Assembly: GCF_002999335.1 (NCBI RefSeq)
Contig: NW_020312259.1
Coordinates: 226,220 to 290,219 of the forward strand
DNA from: Cyclospora cayetanensis
Lineage: Eukaryota; Apicomplexa; Conoidasida; Eucoccidiorida; Eimeriidae
Direction: 5' to 3'
Length of the DNA stretch: 64,000 nucleotides
The notes under the pieces were generated by a model, which did no database searches, was not told where the DNA came from, and was given only the letters and a program-made list of their open reading frames with translations. Shown one piece after another: positions 35,160 to 46,948 of this stretch (position 1 is the first letter of the stretch; every line of letters starts with the position of its first letter). The position numbers and the translations under genes were made by a program.

Positions 35160-38100
35160 ATGTTGCGTGTATTGTGGGAGTGCACTTGCCACGCAACATG
35201 CCCGGGCGATTTGCTGATGGTGGTGGGGGCACATGAGCGGATTGGTTCATGGGACCCCCAGAAAGCAGTCATACTCACAACAGACGCCGTATTATTCCCT
35301 CTATGGCGTACTGAGGAGATCGAGTTTGACCAGCCGCTAACAATTGAGTACAAGTTCATTATCAGAAGAGCAAACGGAAGTGTGGAATGGGAGGAATTTA
35401 GTTCGAACAGGACAGCCGAATTGAGGGCCGACACTGTTTCTCACATCCAGAATGTTTGGGGCTCTCTGGCTACTGCATCAATAACCTGCTTTCCCCTCCA
35501 TCAAGAGTCAGATATATCCACAGAGGCACGGGGTGTATTTACAGTGTCCCCCCCTACCGCAGGCGATTCTCCCGGATCCGGCGATTTCAAATCTATTTTG
35601 GAGATCCAGTCCTCGCGGTGCGCGTCTCCTGGCTGGGTGTGTATCTCACCGCGGGGGGAGCTTGACGAATTACCAAATCCCAGGCCCAGCACCCCCTATT
35701 CGGAATCGTCTTCTTGTGTTGCTTCGCACCTCTCCACCGCAAGGACAGAGGCAGCGGACGAGGCAGGTGGAGGGGTTGTAAGGGCTCAGTTGAAACGTTC
35801 AGCATTCATTTTAGCGAATTCGGGGCCAATCTGCGACTACTATGTCATGGATCGAACAATCGGTAGGGCACTCATTTTTTTGCTAGGGATGCTCGTCTTT
35901 CTGAGATTCGTTGATCCGCTAAACTTCTGTATCAGCAACAGCTCTATCAGATACTCTGGCTTCTGCAAGTAGAAGAGTTAGAGCACGACGGAAGTTGACA
36001 ACACCGTAGCCTTTCGTATTTTGTTTGTTCCTTGGGGCGGTCAGCTGCGCAGCAGTGGCCAGCTGGTGGCTCCTTGGGTCTGCTGCGGCCGTCTGGAGAG
36101 GGGAGGCATAAGGATCACGTGTTTATTAAATCGATGAACTTCGGGCCGTATTTTGCTCCGGCTGCTAGTTGTTGACGCTTGGTGCTTTCTGACTTTTAGA
36201 CATCTACGGATTTGTCTACCTCCCATTTGTGCTTCTGAATTTTTCCTGTTTCTGCCGTCGTGTGCGGGCGCAGGCCGAGGCACATGGGGAGAAGTTAAGT
36301 TGGTGATAGACAAGCAAACGAAAGCGCGCCGAGCGGCTAAGAAGATCCCTAAATGCTACATTGAGGATGTTGATAGGTTCCGGCAAGAAATAGACATCAT
36401 GAAATCTTTGGATCATCCAAACATTGTTCGCTTATTTGAAACATTTGAGGACTTGACAGACTTCTACCTGGTCATGGAGTATTGCAGCGGGGGCGAGCTG
36501 TTTGATCGCTTGATCGATTCAGGGGTGCTTACCGAGAGCATGGCCTGCACCATCATGAAGCAGATTCTTGCCGCAGTTGCGTATTGCCACATGCATCGAG
36601 TTGCGCACAGGGATCTCAAACCGGAAAACTTTCTCTTCCTCACAGACCAACCAAACTCGCCCATGAAACTCATTGACTTTGGACTTGCTGCGAGATTCAA
36701 ACCGGGGCAACCCATGAGAACAAGAGCTGGCACTCCGTATTACGTCTCTCCTCAGGTAGATATGCTGGTGTCTGCTTAACCCTGTTTACCAAGAGATACT
36801 TAGCAAAAGCAAAAGCTTGTACTCTGCTTGCATCTCCAAAATGGCCATTTCCATCATCTATCCTGGCGTTGTGGTGCCAATGAACTGGAGTCGCGGAGGA
36901 GTGCGTGTTTTCTTCAGGTTCTGGAAGGACGCTATGGTCCAGAATGCGACATTTGGTCTGCTGGAGTGATGATGTATATTTTGCTATGCGGCTATCCTCC
37001 GTTCAACGCTCCATCGGACAGGGGGATTATGAACAAAGTGCGAACAGGACACTACACCTTCCCTGACGCAGAATGGGGCAAAGTGTCGCTGCAGGCAAAA
37101 GATCTCATTTCAAGGCTACTAGATCGACATCCGAGGACGAGAATCAGCGCAGAGCAAGCCATTAGACACCAATGGTTCAACATGCACATGCCAGATAGTC
37201 TCGACACGGAGCCGCTCGGTGAGTTGCACTGAAGCAGAGAAGTTGAAACACCTGACAGTCAGGCGTTTTCCTACACACGTTGCTTCTCGTAGGCATTGCA
37301 GTAAGAGAAGTAGACTAATAGATTTAGAAAAACGTTAAAAAGAAATGTGATTGAGGTGTCTGTCTCACCTTCTACTTGATAATTACACAGCAACTGGTGC
37401 GTGTTGGGGCGTCTGAACCCCAGGGAAAGATCTGCATTTACGTCATGCTAGGGTATACTGAATAGGTTCCTAGAATTTAGGTGCGTGCACCTTTTCATCC
37501 GGTGATTTTTGACGATTCAGGGATCGATATTCTGAGTAAATTTCGTCGTTTTCAAAGTCTGAGTCGCCTGAAGAAGTTGGCGCTAACTGTAATTGCTCAG
37601 CACTTGGACGATTCGGAGATAGAGAGCCTCAAGGCTGTGTTTACTCAGTTAGACACCCAGGGCGACGGTGTACTCTCCATAGACGAAGTGCGGGAGGGGA
37701 TTGCAAGAAGCGGGGTGCGGCTGCCGTCGGATATGGTACTTGAGGAGGTTCTTAAGGAGGTGGACACTGCAGGAACGGGGTCTATAGACTACACCGAGTT
37801 TATTGCTGCCTGTCTGCATCAGTCCCACTATATACGAGAAGAGGCTTGCAGGGCGGCGTTTCGCGTGCTCGATATCAATGGTGACGGACACGTCAGGTAC
37901 ATGCCATCTGATGCCGCTGCCGCCGAATTTTAGTACTTGAAAAGCTTGCTTGGCGAATGCTCTGGTTCTTGCCTGGCAGACACACGACTGTAGGAATGCC
38001 TATTCTTAGTGCTGCAGGCTGAGTTTGTGCTTCTGTTCATTACATGCTGCCCTCGGAGTGCGAGTCCGCGTATTATTGTCATTTGCCATGCCTTTGCAGT

Positions 38101-38328
38101 GCGGAGGAGCTTAGGCAAGTGTTTCGCATGGCGGGGGATTTGGAGACCGATGCTACGGCCGAGTTGCATGAAGCGGACGCTGATGGAGATGGGATGATTA
38201 ACTTTGAGGAGTTTTGCGGTTTAATGAGGAAAGTACCTTCTCTTGCACTTGTGACGGAGCACACGGTGTCTATGATGAGGAAAACATGCAGCCGCACTAA
38301 TGTCTCAGAAATGACGTGCAAGAACTAA
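35160..38328 (+). CDS. CDPK2: calcium-dependent protein kinase with N-terminal CBM20 starch-binding domain (CDPK2 type)
   Basis: Five exons: 35160-35862, 36274-36755, 36918-37218, 37521-37896, 38100-38328. Phases agree; 696 residues. Residues about 3-95 form a CBM20 module (GDLLMVVGAHERIGSWDPQKAV, split here as GDLLMVVGAHERIG and SWDPQKAV; then EYKFIIRR). A disordered linker precedes the kinase at about residue 228: glycine loop GRGTWGEV, AAKK lysine, HRDLKPEN (about 345) and DFG (about 369). Four EF-hands follow: DTQGDGVLSIDE, DTAGTGSIDYTE, DINGDGHVSAEE (spanning an intron) and DADGDGMINFEE. The kinase reads calcium through the EF-hand lobe; the CBM20 domain targets amylopectin. In Toxoplasma, the CBM20-bearing CDPK2 controls starch turnover, so the same role is inferred. 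Oddities: the APE motif is SPQ, and EF-hand 2 has Ala and Thr at two ligand positions. The first ATG lies inside CBM20 strand 1, so a short upstream exon is possible. Confidence 0.93.
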
Positions 38329-39377
38329 GTTTGTGGTGGGGTAGTGAACTTGTAGTTCTTCCCTGCGTTCATTCAACGGGGGCTAGAGGTGTACCTCTGC
38401 ATATGCATAGCGTGTCTATACTGCACCATTGGTTTGCTGGCACCACTGAATCCTGCGTGCTGCAACTTCTACATATCCTCCTAAGTGTGTCTGGCAGGGC
38501 ACGACCTGCCACTCAGAAGCACCACCTCTTTTAGCGTACTGTCGGAGGAGACTCCACGATCAATACAAGCTGCAGCAGTGTGTGCGCTGCCCATGGCAGT
38601 CCCTCTCTAACCTTTATCCCTATGTATATGCCCGATGCATTTACGCTCCCGATGTATTCGGATTGAGCTTTTTACCTACAGTGGCAAAGCACGAGGTCAT
38701 GCGGCCTCCGCCACCTTTCTATGCACTGTGATTTTTATGTTTTGCATTGCTTCAAGGATTATTATCAGATGGGGCTCCAACCGTTAAACGGTCTGCCTTC
38801 AGCTTGCCCATATGGGTTTCTTTCTGAGGCTTTGTCTTCTACCTACTCCCTTCTATTGCTGTCCCCTCTACACCTCACTCGTCCTCTATATTTTTATACT
38901 TTTCAGAGGTCCGTGCATGCCCGGAACTACTGATCATTCCGGAAATATATCCCGCGAACTGGATGAAATAACCTACACGTTCGTCTGATTTTCTGGCAAA
39001 AAGAAAGTCTGCATGAGAAACACGCATCATCAGTACCCTCAAAGTGGTATGATATTATGATACATGAATATGCAGCACTCCACTGCAGCACTTGTCGAGA
39101 TGATGAAGCGAAGACTGATTTGCCACACGCAGTCTTTCGAGAAAATTGCCTCTTTTAGCGTTTTTTCCTCAGTAGGCCACATTTTTCATTACGTGATCTA
39201 GAGGGGAACAATGATGCCTTTGTCTGTATGCGGAATGGAATTGACAATTCCTTACTGCTTTGGCAAATTATTGACTGAAGGAATTCTGAATAGAGTGCAT
39301 GTCGTATTTGTAGTGGGTCTTCTCGGCTTCTAGTTCATCGATTTTTGAGATTGCCTCCTATCAACAGTTGAGATCGC
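38329..39377. other. convergent intergenic region, no gene recognised
   Basis: Holds the 3' ends of the CDPK gene (+) and the secreted-protein gene (-). Short open frames only; no repeats or motifs seen. Confidence 0.5.
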
Positions 39378-40356
39378 CTAATGTAGTGGCAGACTGTGCA
39401 TAGAAGATGGTGGTACCTCCAATTGTTGCTCTGGAGATTCTACCATCATCTCCACTGGTTCGGATGCCTTTGCGGTTTCCGCGCCGTTCACTGCAGCTTG
39501 TTCCTCCTGTTTAGGAAAGAAGTGTGAATGTAGTACACAGCCATATTACGGCGGGCAGATGCCATACCATGACTTGTGTCATAGCCTCTTCAACATCTGA
39601 ACGAAGAGGAGTGAATGTTAGCTGCAGCTATATTCCTAGCGAAGCAAAAGGACAGACCTGCGACAGAGTCCGGCTTCACCACCATCACGGGAATCGGTAC
39701 TGAACCCGTTCGCAGTGTATAGTCGAAGGAATAAAAACGGCGGCTGGAAACTGTTTTGCTTACGCATTTCAGGAGCTTCCATGCCTTGCATGACGCCTAG
39801 TTCCCCCGTTGAACCAGGTTGACTGGAAGCTGCTCCCGGGGATCCTGGTTGCGGTGTGTCGCTAGGAGTTTCAGGTGAAAGCAGAAAGTTCGTAGCGTCA
39901 GCCTTACCTGGTGGTGGTGGTGGAGGGCCTGGGAATTGAATCTCCACTGTAGCCCCAGGTCCCGCGTTTCTTCTTGCTGAGCAAAAAAATATTCATAAAT
40001 CAATAGGTATGTATTCTCCTTGCATGGTACAAGTTGGCGTACACTGCTGAAATGCCTGCTTGCCCTCAGAGACCTCGCTCAAAATTCCAGAAAGTTCTTG
40101 TTGTAGTTCACCAAGCCTGCTCTGCTGATCCGCCACCATAGCCTTGAGCTGATCAATCGAAGGGTCTATTTTTGCACTGAGAGAGTCGGGAAGTGTGAAG
40201 TTCACATGCCAGATACCAACTCATGTTCTCAATACACTGGCCGTACCTACTTTGCGTCTCGGAGTGCACCAAAAGGCGACTACCACGGGCTCTAGGAAAA
40301 ATGGCTACGGCAAGGATCGCCATCAATCTAATGGCCTTCCGCATCTTCCGAATCAT
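39378..40356 (-). CDS. small secreted protein candidate, about 204 aa, signal peptide plus acidic/Pro-rich body
   Basis: Exons in transcription order: 40356-40247, 40176-40043, 39976-39764, 39596-39568 (29 nt), 39506-39378. Phases close in frame. The N-terminus MIRKMRKAIRLMAILAVAIF is a basic segment plus hydrophobic core typical of a signal peptide. It is followed by a short predicted coiled coil (QLKAMVADQQSRLGELQQEL), a PGPPPPPPG stretch, a Ser/Pro/Gly region and an acidic, Met/Glu-rich tail (EEQAAVNGAETAKASEPVEM). No cysteine-rich or known adhesive domain is present. Secreted, disordered, acidic proteins are common among coccidian dense-granule and other exported proteins, so this is a candidate of that type; the class is inference. 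Exon 3 contains an internal GGTAAGG after the poly-Pro run that may be an alternative donor removing about 20-35 residues. Confidence 0.6.
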
Positions 40357-42435
40357 AGCTCTCCGTTTGACCTAGTTCATATTCTTCCACACCAGATTCA
40401 TGAACTGTCTCCAGACAACCGCAGACATATGCTGGCGGTTGTCCTTTTTCCTTTTACGCCCAATGCATGAAAAATTGACAGGGGTGACTTTTGAACACGC
40501 GTGGTTTTGGCTTACTTCGAGGCAGCCGTGAAAAGTGATGTAATATGTGGAACAAGGCGAAAGTTGTGGGAGCGCGGACAACAGGGAAATTCACAAGAAT
40601 TCGGGACCCTTTTCCTAATATTATTGCCAATTTTTCCGAGCGTTACGAGACGCTCTGCGAACTGGCTCAGTGTACGCATTCTTCATGCTTAGTGACATAG
40701 CAGCTTGAGCAGTTATGTCATGCTGGGAGGCTGTCGATACACCTAAACTGCTTCACTTTCTATGTTTTTTTCGTCGTGGGACACACGTCTAGCTATTCGT
40801 TATTAATATGGATACAAAGTGCAAATGCCATGACAAACGCTAATGCCGAGACTTTCTTCGTTTGATGCATAATGATGTGCCACGCCAGTAAGAAGACGCT
40901 CCTGGCACATCTGATCGCCGATCAAAGAATTTTTTTGGTAAAAATGAGGCTTGTCTCTTTGTGGCTGAATTATTGTTCTCATTCGAAATTTTACGGCTCG
41001 GTTTGTTTGCCACGTAGGATAGATACAGAGGAACAAAGAGGCATATAGGCGAAACAGCCCGGTAAGACCGAGACAAGGACTCGCATAACTACTGGCTGTG
41101 CCGCAGCCCCGCGGCAATTGTACAATTAACATTGAGAAGCCACAACTCTAGTTTCTAAAGCACAGGCATAGAACTGCAATTATTTTCATCTTTTGACTCG
41201 AAAATTTCCCCGGTCAGCGGCTGCAGTGTGCTCTAGCACTAGCGAGTACCACTGTGGGCCTGGTGGGGGAATTTCATGACTCTTTTGAAAACAGGCTAAT
41301 CTCCTACCACATGAGTTTGAGCTAACCTCTAAAGCGACTAGCAGCAGCAGTTATGCTGGTAAGAAGAAGGACGAGGGATTAGTAATTACAAGGATAGGGA
41401 AGGGGTTTCAAACTCCTGGCGTTTTCCTTCATTTGTCCCTGTTCCCTTTAAGCGCCGAGTCTTCCAAGTTCTGCTGCTAAATAGTTCATTTCCAATCCAC
41501 ATATTTGCTAGCTTAAGTGCTTGAATTCGAGGGACAGCCGCCATCTGGCAGACTTTTTAGAGTTACAATGTATTCACATCCATGGAGCCATGCCCCGTCA
41601 TGCTTCGTGCTTGCTTTAAAGAAAGAGTGCTGAAGTGCACCAATAAAGTGCACGGACCATACTTACTGTGCGCTCTGTTTGTATGCAAGCACAACTAGAT
41701 ATTGATTATTGCTGCTTTACTTCGGCTCGCTGCCTTGGCTGCAGCTGTTCCATCTTCTGCATTTCTCTTTCCTGCAGGCAGTGCCACGTAAGAGCACTCA
41801 TGGCGTGTACCTGGATTCAAGTGTACCTGCCTTCGCAGCTCAAAAGAAGCTCTTCTCTACGCTAAAGTAGAAGAACGCCAAATGCGGCCACCGAGAGTAC
41901 AGCCACAGGCCCTCTGTCAATCTGATCTATTTTTCATGTGTTGAAATCTCCCTGCCTGTGCGTTTCGGCAGCAGCGCTAAGCGCTGCGCAGAGCTTAGGG
42001 GCAGAAAAACAACGAAAAGCGAGGGGCCCCATGGCAAAGGAGGCACATAGCTGCTACTCCTCACCGGTAGGGGGAGTGATCGGTTGTCGGGGGCGAGTGG
42101 CTTGCCAGTAGTCTCAGCAGACTTGCCACGAGCTGCTGTCTGACGTCATGGCCAAAAATGGGAAGGGAGGGCGAAGCCAAAGGGCACTAGGGAAATAGAG
42201 ACACGGTGGAACGACACACAAAAGCCATCAGCCTGGTACATTCTAGGAACCACCTGTTTGCTTGTTTCTGGACGTCAGGATCTTAATCGCCTGAATGACA
42301 AACGAAACACACCGACAAACAGTTCAAAAACATTGAGGGTTGAGAGGCATACAGAGGCAAGCGAGCGAGCCCTCCCAAAATCGTTGACCGTGTGAGCGCA
42401 CAAACGTTGCTGCTTCGCGAGAGAAAGGGGATGTC
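40357..42435. other. intergenic, no gene recognised; boundary to repeat-rich segment
   Basis: Contains the presumed promoter of the secreted-protein gene and the 3' flank of the large minus-strand gene. Short frames at 40840-41132 (-) and 41668-41865 (+) have no motif or splice support. Confidence 0.5.
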
Positions 42436-45315
42436 TCATCGATGCCAGAAAACGTAAGGAGCAACTGGACGGCTGCAGCGCAAGAGCACAAGAGCAAGCT
42501 GGCATGAGAACCTCATGAGCGCGGGAGTATCGGTAGCCCTAGTGGCAGGCGTTGCAGTAAATTCTCCCCGCAGCAGCTGGTCCGCGAGTAGCAAACCCTC
42601 ACCATTTGCTTCAAGAGCTGCCTGCTTCACCGATTCAGAGCTTGCAGAAAAGAGTGCGAGGGCCCTTAGGAGCGGCGCAGTATTAATGCTCCATTTCATA
42701 AGCTGCCAGACATCCCTGTCTCCAGGTTGGGGTGTAGGCTCTTCATCAGGCAGCTCCCGTGGGGGTTCTCCAGGTGTTCTCTTTTGCTGTGTCGCGAGCA
42801 CCGCTAAAACTCGCTGCTGTTGGTAGACTACAAGAAGGCGCACCAACGTTTGCACAAGCATGCACTGCTCTCGATCAAGCTCCCCGGGTGAATCTCCTCC
42901 TTCCTCCCGTGCCCCTGCCTCTGGTAGCCACTGCGTGCTGCTGCAGACATGGGTAGCTTCTGCAACGTTCACTAGAAGAGACTCCAGAAGGTCGAAAGAG
43001 TCGCTCACACACAGCCAACTAGGCTTCCCACTACATCCCATTGTCACTGAGCAGTTTCCACTGCCACTGTTGCTCCTGCTGGCGCTCACGGGCATGGATT
43101 CGGCCCGAGCCAGCAAAGTACCAACGTCAGAAGGGGAAAAGTTTTGAGGCAGCGAGAAACGTAGCAGATCAAAGAGGTGGTGGTGCTGCTGCTGCTGCTG
43201 ATCATGCGCATGAAGTATTTCATCCTGCTGTTGTCTATGTTTTTTTCCTGCTTGCGTTGTCTCGAGCTGGTTGGTGTGCTGCTTGATTGCGCAAAGAAAG
43301 CGTATGAAACGTTCGTTTTCTGATCCTGGCAGTGGTGGAACTGCTGCCTCTCCGCTTGCTTCTGATGCTGTTTGGGTTGTTGGAGCAACAGCCGAGAAAT
43401 AAAGGCGCTTTGCTTGCTGCAGGTTGTCTATCCGAAGCATTGTCGCTGCGAGCTGCTCTCGCAGGAACCTCACAAAGGGCGCGGAGGTTCCTACCGCCTA
43501 ACACGAAAAGCAAACTGTAAGTGCAAAGCCAACAATCGCGCCAAGACATTTTCTGCCTCGCAGTCGTAAGCGTCTTCCTTCACACGGCACGTAAAGGCGA
43601 GCATCCCACCCCATCACTGAGGCACAGCTCGGGTGTCTCCAAACATCTTACGCCTTAAGGTTCGATCACCTGCATAATTGTGCTGAAAGAGCCTGATTTG
43701 CTGCATTCTTCTCGCACGACCGACTCCCCCAGGCCTAGCAGAAAACGCCAGAGCGCCTCCCTGCTGGCAGACGCGAATTTGTGCTGCAGCCGCTGCAGCA
43801 GGAAGCTGAAGCGGCAACGGTCGCTGGACGGAAGTTGCTGCTGCTGGGGTACCCTCTTGGCTTCGGAGGGGCTTAGCAGGGCCAGACAAAACAGCTCCAG
43901 CACGTCTGCTGTCAGCTCCCTGCAGACACCACCCACCGAAGCGCGGAGGAAGCCTGAAGCGTCGCTTCAAGCGCTTCTTGAACACTGCGGCTGCAGAACG
44001 CACGGCAGTAGCATCTGCACTTACTGCTCGACGTAGTCTAGGAGGCGGATAAACGGGAGGGCCCCCGCTCTCGTGAGAAGGGAGCAGCAAAAAATAGCAA
44101 CCCATTCGCCACATTCTGCAGGGGGAACTCCCTGCAACTTCTCGTGGCGAGAGAGGTCAGCCAGCTGCGATATCCGAGAGCGCGGTGGTTGCGTTTCTTG
44201 TGTTTGTGGTGGGAGTAGGGGTGGCAGGGCTTCCTGCATCGCGATCGTGAAAAGAGCCGCCTGTAGCTGCATCAGGAGCAACGCCAGCGGGCAGGAGGCG
44301 AAAGAATCAGCAGCCAACAGGATTGTTTTCGCTTGCCATAGAGGTTTGTTCGCTCAAGCGCGAGGCAAAAAAGAGGGGTAGCTGCACGAAAGCAGGAGCA
44401 GCTTCTTCCTGGAGTAGCAGAAAATGCCAGTTTTTCCCTGTGCATTGCCACAACTGCTCCTGCTGCCGATGCTGCCGCTGCTAATGCTGCCGCTGCCCTT
44501 TAAGCTGCGATCGAGCCCAGCACAGAGAGCGCTCATCTCGCAAGCAGCGCAGCAAGCAGCGCAGCAAGCATCTCGCAAGCAGCGCAACAGCGTCAACAAG
44601 CCATACCTCGAGCAAGCTCTCTTCCGTCAGGCACACAGCGGCCTCATCGCTACACCCGAAGAGGAGATGCAGGAAGCTGAAGGACGCCTCCGCAGACTCT
44701 GGAAGCACACGACAGAGAGCTTTTTAGCCTCCAACTTCGCGCAAAAGTATGCACACTACCAGCTTCTGGCAAGCTGGGGCACAAAACAGCAGCAACGAAA
44801 CAACGCGAAAAAGCAGCAGCAGCAGCGCTTGACGCACCCGAGCACAAAGCCAACTCCAACAGTCGCAGCCTTCCCACAGACTCCCAGATTTGCATGCGCA
44901 GCAGAGCCTCCTGCTGGTAAGCCTCCCGCTCCGGGGGAGCAGGGAAAGCAGCATCAAGTGAGCGTGTAGCAGCAGCAGCGTTGCTTAGCAGCTGCAGCAG
45001 AGACTTCGGCAGCAACAAAACCTCGGCACAGAGAAAAGGCAGGGCGAACCAGTGCATGGGCGTCTCCGCTGCCACTTGTGGTGTCGCTGCCAAAGTCTCC
45101 GCTGCAGGCTTGCTTGTTGCTATCGCTCCTGTTTCTGATGCTCCGGCTCTGCCTGAAGAAGCGTCGGCAAGGATGCGAGAGGCCACACTGCAGACTTCCA
45201 CAACCTGCAGGCAAAACCAGCGAAACTACTCTGAAAAAGGATTCCACGCCTCACGCAAGGCGAGCACTTCCTCCCCGCCAGCGCGACAATCGCTCTGTTT
45301 CCTCCGTGTACATAT

Positions 45316-45372
<57 letters not shown>

Positions 45373-46445
45373 CATTTTGTCTCCGTTGTAGAGGAGTGCT
45401 GAGCGCTGAGAAGGTACCTGAGCAGAGGCGATAAGGCGGCCAAGAAGCCTCCCTTCAAGGAGGATGCGCAAGAAGCCGGAGGAAACGCACAGATTTCGCA
45501 GCAGCCTCACGAGGGCGCACAAAACGGCAGCTGCCTCGACAACTGGAGCACTGCTGAGGCTGCCACTGCTGCTGCTTGGCGCGTCAGTGCAGTGCTCGTC
45601 TGAAGAGGGGCAGGCTCCTCGAAATCCTGCTGCGTGCTCTTGCTCGTGGAGAACGGCATCCACGGCAGCAGAAAGCCGCTGAAGCTGCGTCTCGAGCAGG
45701 AAGAGCAGCTGCTGCTGCGAGTCTCTGTCTCGGCTGCACCTCGCTCTCCACTCCGAGTCACAGCAGGATTGCTGCAGCAACCCCACGCACACGCAAGGAA
45801 CCTCAAAAGCCGGCTGGTCAGCGAACCTTCAACTCCCAACCCCCACGCGCAGCTTCCAAGCTCCTGACCTTTATCAGGGCGAGCAGGAGCAGGTAGGTGC
45901 CTGACTGATGCTTCGCAGCTTCAAGAGAGGCTTTCACACTCGACTCCCCCTCCAGATCGCGCATGCGAGCCTGTAGGGGCCCCCGAAGGGCCTCCTCCTG
46001 CTGCTTTCTCAGCCCGACGACCACCGAGGGCCCAGGGGGGGCCCCCCAAGAGCCAGGGAAAGCCGCAGACATTGATTTTAAGCCTTTAAGCACTTTCGAC
46101 GGCAGAATCTCGGAAGCCTGCGGAAGAGGGCAGAGAGGGGCCCCCCCCTCCTCCCCCCATGTGCGGTACCGCGTAGACGCCAGGGGGCCCTCCCAAAGGA
46201 CGAGGAACCCCTACTTGAGAGCCGTCAACGCCTCGGTAGATAGTGCAACAATAATATGCATGCGCAGATCTGCCAGGAATAGGAATACTTTCGGGGAGAA
46301 GGACGGACAGCATCGTCGCAGACGGGGCCCCCAACCGAAGGGGCCCCTTCCGCCCACCCGAGGGGCCCCCTTCTCCGGAGTCTGAGTTCGCAGGTTTCCG
46401 ACGAAAAGCCGCGTATTGCAGAAAGATATTCTCAGCATCCAAAAC
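42436..46445 (-). CDS. large helical orphan protein, multi-exon, 5' end unresolved
   Basis: Well-supported 3' exons: 44361(approximate)-44025 (…LLDYVEQ, donor CA|GTAAGT), 43919-43670 (ELTADVLELFCLALLSPSE…; donor CAG|GTGATC) and 43497-42436 (to TGA), with matching phases. Upstream coding blocks in the same direction lie at about 45792-45415 (VVEAAAVLCALVRLLRNL; donor CAG|GTACCT), 45205-44700 (WFALPFLCAEVLLLPKSL) and 46090-45850, with a first visible exon at 46445 after a TTTTCTAG acceptor (VLDAENIFLQYAAF). The protein is Leu/Ala-rich and helical throughout, like an ARM/HEAT-type solenoid, but I recognise no family. CAG tracts encode Gln/His runs (HAHDQQQQQHHHLFDLL near 43160-43215). The start codon and several middle junctions remain unresolved; treating it as one gene rests on shared strand, composition and matching splice phases at the 3' end. 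Confidence 0.5.
45319..45370 (+). repeat. (AC)n dinucleotide microsatellite, about 26 units
   Basis: An uninterrupted AC run inside an intron of the minus-strand helical orphan gene, so it is (GT)n on that gene's sense strand. Confidence 0.97.
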
Positions 46446-46948
46446 CTAGAAAACTTTGTCTGCCACTACGTTGGCGCTCCTGGTTGCTCGCGGCTACCCT
46501 TGTGACGCGCTAAACACGCCCAAGCCATCAAGAAAAAACGGCGAGCATAAGAGAGCCTCCGAGTGAGGCCCCCTTCACCCAGCACACGCAGCAAGGAAAG
46601 AGGATGGAGGTAGACTCACAACTACAGGTCTGCCTAAGTGGACTCTTAGACGCTCTACTCACTAGGCTTACATGCATACATATGCACACAACACTCAAGA
46701 CGCGCTCCCTCCAAGGAAGGGGCTTCCCATGACTAACAGAACCCTAATGAGGAGCGCCAACAGGTGCAACTATCCTCCCGACCTCAGCCTCCTACTGCTC
46801 AGTTCCCCAGCGCAGACGCATTCTGAAACTAAGGTGTAAAGTGTACAAAAAATGGTTCGAAAAGCAAAGCTTCAGAGCTGCTCTGGAGCAGTTGGAAAGT
46901 GCCCCATGGGCTGCTGCGCCCTCTCAATTCTACATGCCTATGTTTCTC
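46446..46948. other. short intergenic or upstream region between two minus-strand genes
   Basis: Should contain the 5' exon(s) and promoter of the helical orphan and the 3' UTR of the CCDC130-family gene. No exon could be chosen. Confidence 0.4.

Noticed and set aside
46086..46442. 118-codon minus-strand frame taken as a stand-alone gene
   Set aside because: Its first part looks like an exon of the large helical gene after a TTTTCTAG acceptor, and the rest is Gly/Pro low complexity, so it was not called separately.
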